Shown: one piece after another, positions 1-5,212 of the stretch
Numbering within the stretch: position 1 is the stretch's first letter
How the letters are laid out: each line of letters starts with the position of its first letter
DNA from: Campylobacteraceae bacterium
GTDB lineage: Bacteria; Campylobacterota; Campylobacteria; Campylobacterales; Sulfurovaceae
NCBI GenBank assembly: GCA_027079365.1
Contig: JALWVW010000141.1
Coordinates: 1-6,009 of the forward strand
DNA: 6,009 nucleotides
Direction of reading: 5' to 3'
Position numbers and translations under genes: made by a program
The notes under the pieces: model-generated
Database searches by the model: none
What the model was told of the DNA's origin: nothing
The model's input: the letters and a program-made list of their open reading frames with translations, nothing else

Positions 1-59
1 CCCTTTTTTTTGCTGTCGAAGAGGGTTTCTACCTTTTTCATACTGTCTTTTGCTGCCAT
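1..59 (-). CDS. N-terminal fragment of an unidentified protein, cut by the window edge
   Basis: A minus-strand reading frame opens with ATG at 59-57 and stays open to the left edge, giving 19 full codons: MAAKDSMKKVETLFDSKKK. It was accepted as a gene start despite its length because the signals line up: an AGGAG Shine-Dalgarno (plus-strand CTCCT, 69-73) sits 9 bases upstream, and a TATAAT element on the same strand (plus-strand 97-102) would start transcription about 30 bases before the ATG. The visible residues are hydrophilic and lysine-rich with no signal peptide or membrane segment, so a cytoplasmic product is likely. The frame is divergent to leuD. I do not recognise the family and assign no function. 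A run of eight A residues covers codons 17-19. Confidence 0.6.
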   Translation of the reverse strand, partial: MAAKDSMKKVETLFDSKKK

Positions 60-96
60 GAATGTGGACTCCTATGATATTGCGTGATTAGGGTGG

Positions 97-102
97 ATTA
101 TA
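97..102 (-). promoter_or_regulatory. Probable sigma70 -10 element of the leftward divergent gene
   Basis: Read on the minus strand, this is a perfect TATAAT preceded by GGG and a run of six T (plus-strand 103-111). That matches the T-run plus extended -10 arrangement described for Campylobacter and Helicobacter housekeeping promoters, which usually lack a -35 box; none is seen here. Transcription would begin near position 90, leaving a leader of about 30 bases that contains the AGGAG site. The architecture is nearly the same as that of the rightward promoter. Confidence 0.55.
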
Positions 103-132
103 CCCAAAAAAGTTTAAATTTTTTACTTTGGG
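103..132. repeat. Interrupted inverted repeat between the divergent promoters
   Basis: CCCAAA (103-108) is mirrored by TTTGGG (127-132), flanking an AT-only core centred on TTTAAA (113-118) with A6 on the left and T6 on the right. The left arm overlaps the T-run of the leftward promoter, and the right arm ends about 30 bases before the rightward -10. A regulator bound here could reach both promoters. Equally, this may be just the two promoter T-runs facing each other in AT-rich DNA. No known operator consensus is recognised. Confidence 0.25.
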
Positions 133-163
133 TTGACAGAGAGGCTCTTTATGCTTTTTTGGC

Positions 164-169
164 TATAAT
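164..169 (+). promoter_or_regulatory. Probable sigma70 -10 element of the leuD operon promoter
   Basis: A perfect TATAAT is preceded by TTTTTTGGC (155-163), which gives both the upstream T-run and the G two bases before the hexamer that characterise Campylobacterota sigma70 promoters. The expected start is around A176, leaving a leader of about 44 bases before the preferred leuD start. The leader has only a weak four-base-pair hairpin (CACT 175-178 with AGTG 185-188). No leader peptide with leucine codons and no T-box or riboswitch was recognised. Confidence 0.65.
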
Positions 170-208
170 CTCTCCACTTATTTTAGTGTATCTCCGTAGG
201 GTACAGAA

Positions 209-213
209 AAGGA
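209..213 (+). promoter_or_regulatory. Shine-Dalgarno that selects the leuD start
   Basis: AAGGA directly abuts the upstream TTG at 214, so it cannot serve that codon. It lies 6 bases from the second in-frame TTG at 220, which is a normal spacing. The site therefore favours initiation at 220. Confidence 0.6.
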
Positions 214-219
214 TTGATT

Positions 220-714
220 TTGCAAGGAAAAGTTTGGAAATTTGGTGATAATGTAGATACTGATCTGATTATTGCTGCCCGTTATCTCAATACCAGTGAG
301 CCCAGTGAGCTGGCAAAATATGTGATGGAAGATGCAGATCCTGCCTTTATAAGCAAGATGTCCAGAGGGGACATTATCGTAGCTGGGGAGAATTTTGGCT
401 GCGGCAGCTCTCGTGAACATGCACCGATCGCACTCAAAGCCGCAGGCGTAGCCGCAGTGATCGCACCGACATTTGCACGGATATTTTACCGCAACGCTTT
501 CAATATGGGCTTGCCGATCTTTGAGCTTCCCGAGGCAGCGGAGATCTCAGAAGGGGACAGTGTGCGTATTGATATGCAGAGTGGAGAGGTGATCAATGAG
601 ACTCAGCAGAAGCGTTACCGATTTACTCCGATCCCAGATTTTATGCAGGAATTGGTAGATGCAGGCGGCTTGATCGCTTTTGCACAACAAGAGATCGCAG
701 GAGCAGTCTCATGA
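220..714 (+). CDS. leuD: 3-isopropylmalate dehydratase small subunit
   Basis: This is the small (swivel-domain) subunit of isopropylmalate isomerase, which with the iron-sulfur subunit LeuC interconverts 2- and 3-isopropylmalate in leucine synthesis in the cytoplasm. The protein is 164 residues, the short bacterial/archaeal type rather than the roughly 200-residue E. coli type. Visible marks are GDNVDTD near residue 9, IIAARYLNT near 17-25, the hallmark NFGCGSSREHAP near 58-69, and YRNAFNMGLPI near 89-99. The start is taken as TTG at 220 from Shine-Dalgarno spacing; TTG at 214 would add two residues. The stop overlaps the leuB start (ATGA at 711-714). It appears to be the first gene of the operon. 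No leuC is in the window, so its partner must be encoded elsewhere. The short LeuD family includes homoaconitase small subunits, but the leuB neighbour supports the leucine role. Confidence 0.93.
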   Translation: MQGKVWKFGDNVDTDLIIAARYLNTSEPSELAKYVMEDADPAFISKMSRGDIIVAGENFGCGSSREHAPIALKAAGVAAVIAPTFARIFYRNAFNMGLPIFELPEAAEISEGDSVRIDMQSGEVINETQQKRYRFTPIPDFMQELVDAGGLIAFAQQEIAGAVS

Positions 715-1784
715 GTAGAAACTATACGATCGGTGTGATCAAAGGTGACGGCATAGGACCAGAGATCGTGGATGAAGCGATCAAAGTATTGGATGCTGTG
801 GCAGTTGTAGAAGATATCACTTTTGACTACAAAGAGATGCTCATGGGGGGTATCGCTATCGATGAGACGGGTGTACCGTTACCGGATGAGACAGTACAGG
901 GAGTCAAGCAGTGTGATGCTGTGCTTTTTGGTGCTATTGGTGGGCCAAAATGGGATACAGTAGAGCGCCATCTACGCCCAGAGAGCGGACTACTCGGACT
1001 ACGCAAAGAGATGGGGACTTTTGCCAATCTCCGTCCTGCAACTGTCTATGATGAGCTGGTTAATGCCTCGACACTGAAGCCAGAGGTGCTCAAGGGCGTG
1101 GATATCATGGTGGTGCGGGAGCTTACTGGCGGGATCTATTTCGGACAGCCCAGAGAGCAGTATGCAGACAGGGCCTTCAATACCATGATCTATACCAGAG
1201 AAGAGGTGTTGCGCATCGCCAAAGTGGCATTTGATATTGCCATGAAGCGCGACAAAAGAGTCTGTTCTGTAGACAAGGCCAATGTACTGGAGGTGAGTCA
1301 GTTCTGGAGAGATATTGTTGAGGAAGTGGCTGCGGACTATCCGGAAGTGGCACTGAGCCATATGTATGTGGATAATGCCGCCATGCAACTGATCCGCGAG
1401 CCCAAACAGTTTGATGTGATTCTCACGGGCAATATCTTCGGGGATATCCTCTCTGATGCGGCCAGTATGCTTAGCGGTTCGATCGGACTACTTCCGAGTG
1501 CCAGTACAGGTGCTGGCGTAGGGTTGTTTGAGCCAATCCATGGTTCTGCTCCGGATATTGCAGGGCAGGGGATTGCCAATCCGATTGCGACCATTGCCAG
1601 TGCTGCGATGATGCTCAGGTATGCCCTGGATGAGCAGTCTGCGGCAGACAGGATCGACAATGCGATCAAATTGGCACTCTCTGAAGGCTACCGTACCGGC
1701 GATATCAGTGCCTATGGAGCAGAAGAGATCTGTGCGACCGAAGAGATGGGCTCTATTATCGCTAACTATGCGTCAAGAGAGTAG
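711..1784 (+). CDS. leuB: 3-isopropylmalate dehydrogenase
   Basis: LeuB oxidises and decarboxylates 3-isopropylmalate to 2-oxoisocaproate using NAD, the last step before transamination to leucine. The 357-residue length is typical. Residues known from the Thermus thermophilus enzyme are all present with a constant offset of four: substrate arginines R98, R108 and R136, catalytic Y143 and K189, and metal ligands D221, D245 and D249. The nucleotide site EPIHGSAPDIAG keeps the aspartate (D282) that gives NAD rather than NADP preference. GDGIGPEI lies at residues 12-19. The start ATG overlaps the leuD stop by four bases and has its own AGGAG (699-703) at a spacing of 7, so both coupling and independent initiation are possible. 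Homoisocitrate or isocitrate dehydrogenase are alternatives within the superfamily, but the leuD context argues against them. Confidence 0.97.
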   Translation: MSRNYTIGVIKGDGIGPEIVDEAIKVLDAVAVVEDITFDYKEMLMGGIAIDETGVPLPDETVQGVKQCDAVLFGAIGGPKWDTVERHLRPESGLLGLRKEMGTFANLRPATVYDELVNASTLKPEVLKGVDIMVVRELTGGIYFGQPREQYADRAFNTMIYTREEVLRIAKVAFDIAMKRDKRVCSVDKANVLEVSQFWRDIVEEVAADYPEVALSHMYVDNAAMQLIREPKQFDVILTGNIFGDILSDAASMLSGSIGLLPSASTGAGVGLFEPIHGSAPDIAGQGIANPIATIASAAMMLRYALDEQSAADRIDNAIKLALSEGYRTGDISAYGAEEICATEEMGSIIANYASRE

Positions 1785-1790
1785 TCTACC

Positions 1791-2630
1791 GTGATGGAAA
1801 CCAAAGCAAAAGTACTGATAGACTGTCAGGATGCCAAAGGGTTGGTCTATCGGATATCTAAAGTATTTTTTGACAATGATCTCAACATTGACAATAACCG
1901 TGAGTTTGTAGACAAGAGTGCAGAGAAGTTTTTTATGCGTACGGTCGTTACGGGACAGTTTGAGCCCCATGAGCTAGAAGAAGAGCTGAGAGAGGTACTC
2001 CCTGCCAATGCTGATTTGCGTGTGATTCTGCCTAAACGTAAAAAGATCATCCTCTTGGTGACCAAAGAGTCTCATGCATTGGGAGATATCCTGATCCGTC
2101 ATGCAGATGGTGAGCTGGAAGCGGATATCGAGGCGGTCATAGGCAACCACAATACACTAGAGGAGCTTGTGTGCAAGTTTAATATTCCCTTTATGCATAT
2201 TCCTGCCGAGGGATACAGCAGAGAAGAGCATGAGGAGAATGTCATGCAGGTCATTGATGCATTGGAGTTTGATTATCTTGTGCTGGCCAAGTATATGCGT
2301 ATTCTGACCCCTGCTTTTGTGGGAAAATACGAGAAGAGGATCATCAATATACACCACTCATTTCTCCCGGCATTTATCGGAGCCAATCCCTACAAGCAGG
2401 CTTACGACAGAGGAGTCAAGATCATTGGAGCTACGGCACACTTTGTGACCAACGATTTGGATGAGGGGCCGATCATTGCTCAGGATGTGATCCCGGTCAA
2501 CCACCGCTTTAGCTGGAAAGATATGCAGCGGGCAGGTCGTGATGGGGAGAAGATTGTGCTCTCTCGTGCACTCAACCTGGTACTGCATGACCGTGTTTTC
2601 GTGCATGGCAACAAGACGATTATTTTCTGA
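1791..2630 (+). CDS. purU: Formyltetrahydrofolate deformylase
   Basis: PurU hydrolyses 10-formyl-tetrahydrofolate to formate and tetrahydrofolate, balancing one-carbon pools and, in organisms with PurT, supplying formate for purine synthesis. The 279 residues fit the family. An N-terminal ACT domain occupies about residues 6-80 (VLIDCQDAKGLVYRIS opening). A formyltransferase domain follows from about 85 (KIILLVTKESHALGDIL). The catalytic triad of the fold is visible as N186 and H188 in INIHHSFLPAF and D224 in DLDEGPI, with the same 38-residue N-to-D spacing as in E. coli PurN. The ACT domain separates it from PurN itself. The start is uncertain by one codon: GTG 1791 is directly followed by ATG 1794, and the purine-rich AAGAGAG (1775-1781) is better placed for GTG. 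It begins 6 bases after leuB and ends in a one-base overlap with trmL. Confidence 0.95.
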   Translation: MMETKAKVLIDCQDAKGLVYRISKVFFDNDLNIDNNREFVDKSAEKFFMRTVVTGQFEPHELEEELREVLPANADLRVILPKRKKIILLVTKESHALGDILIRHADGELEADIEAVIGNHNTLEELVCKFNIPFMHIPAEGYSREEHEENVMQVIDALEFDYLVLAKYMRILTPAFVGKYEKRIINIHHSFLPAFIGANPYKQAYDRGVKIIGATAHFVTNDLDEGPIIAQDVIPVNHRFSWKDMQRAGRDGEKIVLSRALNLVLHDRVFVHGNKTIIF

Positions 2631-3121
2631 TGTTAAATATTGTCTTGGTCGAGCCACAGATTCCACCCAATACCGGTACGATTGGTAGGCTCTGTGTCAA
2701 CCTAGGAGCAACACTACATCTGGTCAAACCGTTGGGCTTTGATATCGATGACAAGGCTGTCAAACGGGCAGGACTGGACTACTGGCACTTGGTAGATTTG
2801 GTGCTCTGGGAGAGTTTTTCGGACTTCTTGGAAGCTCATCCTATCGGGGTACATAGCCATATGGCGACAACCAAAACTGACAAGCTCTATTGGGAAGCAT
2901 CTTTTCGAAAAGGTGACTATATTCTCTTTGGTTCAGAGACCAAAGGTATCGACGAGAAGGTACTGCTGGCACATCCTGAGCAGTGTATCACAATTCCAAT
3001 GGGGGAGGGCGGCCGCAGCCTGAATCTGGGACTCAGTGTAGGCATCGTGGCCTATGAGGCACTCAGACAAAACTATGAGGGGTTTGAAAAGATCACTATT
3101 CCCAATAAGGAGGCAGAGTGA
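2630..3121 (+). CDS. trmL: tRNA (cytidine/uridine-34 2'-O)-methyltransferase, SPOUT family
   Basis: TrmL transfers a methyl group from S-adenosylmethionine to the 2'-OH of the wobble nucleotide, in E. coli the two leucine tRNAs with CmAA and cmnm5UmAA anticodons. The 163-residue length is that of the minimal single-domain SPOUT enzyme with a C-terminal trefoil knot. Motifs seen are MLNIVLVEPQIPPNTGTIGR at the N terminus, AGLDYWHL at 47-54, FGSETKGI at 100-107, and the knot motif IPMGEGGRSLNLGLSVGIV near 122-140. The usual SNAV-like stretch after SLNL is GLSV here. The start is TGATG-coupled to the purU stop. No Shine-Dalgarno is evident, so translation probably depends on ribosomes finishing purU. 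The overlap at its 3' end leads straight into a small membrane-protein gene. Confidence 0.93.
   Translation: MLNIVLVEPQIPPNTGTIGRLCVNLGATLHLVKPLGFDIDDKAVKRAGLDYWHLVDLVLWESFSDFLEAHPIGVHSHMATTKTDKLYWEASFRKGDYILFGSETKGIDEKVLLAHPEQCITIPMGEGGRSLNLGLSVGIVAYEALRQNYEGFEKITIPNKEAE
3107..3113 (+). promoter_or_regulatory. Strong Shine-Dalgarno for the small membrane-protein gene
   Basis: AAGGAGG, the best Shine-Dalgarno match seen in the window, lies inside the last codons of trmL and ends 4 bases before the GTG at 3118. It supports that short frame being translated. Confidence 0.6.
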
Positions 3122-3285
3122 GTATCGGAGATATCTTTTATATGGGTGCCATGGTTGTCTTTTCTTTTATGACCTTTTTGATCATACGGGGAAATTTTCA
3201 GCGAAAGTTCAACGACAAGGGTGAAAGACTTGATCTTATTGAAAAAGAGCGAAAAGAGAAACATAGCAGAGAGAAGAAGGACTAG
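3118..3285 (+). CDS. Small single-span membrane protein with a charged tail, unidentified
   Basis: A 55-codon frame fills the space between trmL and the MarC gene. It starts with GTG at 3118, overlapping the trmL stop by four bases (GTGA), and ends with TAG two bases before the next ATG. A near-perfect AAGGAGG precedes it. Residues 7-23 (FYMGAMVVFSFMTFLII) form one probable transmembrane helix; residues 24-55 are strongly charged with many K, E and R, and could form an amphipathic or coiled-coil cytoplasmic tail. There is no cysteine and no cleavable signal. The exact fit between neighbours, the start signal and the protein-like composition argue for a real gene; short length and an unknown family argue for caution. 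An ATG at 3142 is a less well placed alternative start. No function is assigned; the position suggests a membrane partner of the MarC-family protein, which is inference only. Confidence 0.7.
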   Translation: MSIGDIFYMGAMVVFSFMTFLIIRGNFQRKFNDKGERLDLIEKERKEKHSREKKD

Positions 3286-3287
3286 AG

Positions 3288-3899
3288 ATGGAGAGTGGAT
3301 TTTCTATTATTTCTACAGCTATCTTGCTGCTGTTTATTCTCGATCCGTTTGGCAATGTCCCTCTGCTGCTGAGTATTCTTAAAGATGTAGATAAGCAGAA
3401 GCATACCAGAATCATCATCCGTGAGATGCTGATCGGGCTTTTGATCCTGATTGTTTTTCTTTTCTTTGGGGAACGGTTTTTGAGTATTTTTGGATTGGAG
3501 CCCCAGGCGATCACGATTGCTGGGGGGATTATCTTCTTCGTAATCGGGCTCAAGATGATCTTTCCTCCTCCAGGCGGTCAGAATCTTTTCACGACCAGCA
3601 GTGAGGAAGACCCATTGGTTGTTCCTATCGCTATCCCTATGATCTCAGGCCCTGCCTCTATCGCTACTCTGATGCTACTAGCCAAATCCCACCCTGGCGA
3701 GATTGGTAGCATCTTTATCTCGGTACTGATCGCATGGTTGGTTACTGCGGTGATACTGCTCTCCTCTCCTCGACTCTACAAACTGCTCAAACGCAGAGGT
3801 CTGACTGCGATGGAGCGCTTGATGGGGATGCTGCTTCTGATGATGGCAGTGGAGATGTTTATCAAAGGGGTTCGTGCGCTGATACCGACATTTCTGTAG
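3288..3899 (+). CDS. MarC (UPF0056 / NAAT) family inner membrane protein
   Basis: This is a polytopic membrane protein of 203 residues, the usual family length. About six hydrophobic segments can be placed near 5-27, 43-66, 72-92, 110-132, 139-160 and 175-200. Family marks are FILDPFGNVPLLLSIL in the first helix, FVIGLKMIF in the third, PLVVPIAIPMISGPASIATL opening the fourth, and AMERLMGMLLLMMAVEMFI in the last. The family is annotated as MarC or as neutral amino acid transporters after archaeal SnatA. E. coli MarC was later shown not to cause multiple antibiotic resistance, so the name should not be read as a function. ATG at 3288 has AAGG (3277-3280) at a spacing of 7. It is the last gene of the rightward string. 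Amino acid export would suit a leucine operon, but the substrate cannot be read from the sequence. Confidence 0.9.
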   Translation: MESGFSIISTAILLLFILDPFGNVPLLLSILKDVDKQKHTRIIIREMLIGLLILIVFLFFGERFLSIFGLEPQAITIAGGIIFFVIGLKMIFPPPGGQNLFTTSSEEDPLVVPIAIPMISGPASIATLMLLAKSHPGEIGSIFISVLIAWLVTAVILLSSPRLYKLLKRRGLTAMERLMGMLLLMMAVEMFIKGVRALIPTFL

Positions 3900-3912
3900 G
3901 GGTACGGTATCA
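3880..3912 (+). terminator. Possible weak terminator hairpin across the marC stop
   Basis: TGATACCG (3880-3887) pairs perfectly with CGGTATCA (3905-3912), an eight-base-pair stem that spans the stop codon at 3897-3899. A short inner ACA/TGT helix can form in the 17-base loop. The following bases are AATTTTAATATA, AT-rich but not a clean U-run, so it is at best a weak intrinsic terminator. It lies just before a convergent gene, where a terminator is expected. On the opposite strand no T-run follows the stem, so it would act on rightward transcripts only. Confidence 0.35.
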
Positions 3913-3938
3913 AATTTTAATATATAGATTCTCTAAAA

Positions 3939-5210
3939 TCAGCGTTTCCATCCATCTCTTTTTGTTGTTTTTCTTTTTTTACTGGCACGAGGTGCTTTGC
4001 TCTTTTTGCGTCCAAAAGCACCTGCTGCTTTTTTGATCTCTGCTTTCGCTTTGGACTTTTTGACTGTTTTGGTCTGTTTGGGCGGGGCGTATTCTGGGAG
4101 TATCTCTTTGGGGATGGCTTTGCCTAGGAGTCGCTCCAGGTCTTTTAGGGCGATGGAGTCTTCAGGCGTAGAGAGGGTGATGGCCAGACCCTGTTTGCCT
4201 GCACGACCTGTGCGTCCGATGCGGTGGATATAATCGCCCAGCACATGAGGGATATCATAGTTGATCACGACTTCTAGAGAGGGGATATCTAGGCCTCTTG
4301 CAGCAATATCGGTGGCTACGAGTACACGGATGGCACCTGTTTTGAATTTTTCCAAAGCCTTGCTTCTGGCTCCTGAGCTTTTGTCTCCGTGGATCGCTTC
4401 TGTTTTGAGACCATGGGTGTTGAGTGTAGTGCTGAGTTGGTCTGCCAGCTCTTTTTTGCGGACAAAGACCATCACCTGGGTGTAATTGCGTGATCCAATC
4501 AGGTAGGAGAGCAGCTCCTCTTTCTTCTCACTGATGACTGGGTAGCTACACTGCTGCACGGAGGCAGCGGTACTTCCCATGCGATCGGTTTCGATCCGTA
4601 TGGGCTTGGTGAGTATCGCATCGCTGAGGCGTTTGAGTGCGGGAGTGAGTGTGGCAGAGATGAGGATATTTTGCCGTTTTTTTGGCAGCTGATCCATGAT
4701 CTGACTGACCTCATGAATGAAGCCCATATCCAATGTGGTGTCTGCTTCGTCTAGTACCAGATAGCGGAGAGACTCCAGTGAGAGATTTTTGTGATGTAAG
4801 TGCTCCAGGAGCCTGCCACTGGTAGCGATGATGATATCTGTACCATTTGTCAGTCTATTGGCTTGTGCAGTGATATTGGCACCACCGTAGAGTACGGTGC
4901 TTCTGAGTGGGAGGTGTTTTCCATAGACCCGAAAGCTGCCATGAATCTGTTTGGCAAGCTCTCTGGTAGGTGCGAGGATGAGGGCTTGTGGGTAGTGGTT
5001 ATCCTCTATGTGATGCCTGTTAAGCTCTTGCAAAATAGGCAGTGCATAGCCAGCGGTCTTGCCAGTGCCTGTCTGAGCCCCTGCGAGGATGTCACGCCCT
5101 GTGAGTATCGTGGGGATCAGCACTTTTTGTATCTCTGTTGCAGTGCTATAGCCCTTTTCGCTGATGGCACTGAGAATCTGAGGCGAGAGCCCGAGGGTAG
5201 CAAACGACAT
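3939..5210 (-). CDS. DEAD-box ATP-dependent RNA helicase, RhlE-like
   Basis: This two-domain superfamily 2 RNA helicase unwinds or remodels short RNA duplexes using ATP, typically in ribosome assembly, mRNA decay or cold adaptation. In 423 residues the motifs run in order: Q motif F3 to Q28 (GYSTATEIQ), I AQTGTGKT (45-52), Ia PTRELA (81-86), Ib TSGR (130-133), II DEAD (154-157), III SAT (185-187), V ATDIAARGLDIP (299-310), VI HRIGRTGR (329-336). From about residue 378 the tail is rich in lysine and arginine, a likely nonspecific RNA-binding extension. Two positions differ from the usual consensus: alanine for proline in the Q motif and serine for proline in motif Ib. All ATPase residues are intact. 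ATG at 5210 lies 2 bases after the upstream peptidase stop with only a weak AGAAAG site, suggesting translational coupling. RhlE is the nearest match by eye; RhlB, DeaD and SrmB were considered. Confidence 0.93.
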   Translation of the reverse strand: MSFATLGLSPQILSAISEKGYSTATEIQKVLIPTILTGRDILAGAQTGTGKTAGYALPILQELNRHHIEDNHYPQALILAPTRELAKQIHGSFRVYGKHLPLRSTVLYGGANITAQANRLTNGTDIIIATSGRLLEHLHHKNLSLESLRYLVLDEADTTLDMGFIHEVSQIMDQLPKKRQNILISATLTPALKRLSDAILTKPIRIETDRMGSTAASVQQCSYPVISEKKEELLSYLIGSRNYTQVMVFVRKKELADQLSTTLNTHGLKTEAIHGDKSSGARSKALEKFKTGAIRVLVATDIAARGLDIPSLEVVINYDIPHVLGDYIHRIGRTGRAGKQGLAITLSTPEDSIALKDLERLLGKAIPKEILPEYAPPKQTKTVKKSKAKAEIKKAAGAFGRKKSKAPRASKKRKTTKRDGWKR

Positions 5211-5212
5211 GG

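Noticed and set aside
91..105. GGGT-ACCC hairpin next to an A-run, like a terminator
   Set aside because: Stem of only four pairs, and on neither strand is it followed by a U-run. The sequence is better explained as the leftward -10 region.
133..138. Perfect TTGACA that could be a -35 box for the leuD promoter
   Set aside because: It is 25 bases from the TATAAT at 164, far beyond the 16-18 base spacing needed, and no -10 lies at the proper distance. Probably chance; Campylobacterota promoters rarely use a -35.
999..1388. 129-codon minus-strand open frame opposite leuB
   Set aside because: Lies across the catalytic core of leuB, with no recognisable domain; a shadow frame.
3957..3981. T-rich stretch on the plus strand downstream of marC as a terminator
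   Set aside because: No hairpin precedes it, and it is the reverse of the lysine codons in the helicase basic tail.
3734..4036. 100-codon plus-strand frame covering the marC end and the convergent gap
   Set aside because: Out of frame with marC, low-complexity translation, and runs into the antisense of the helicase tail.
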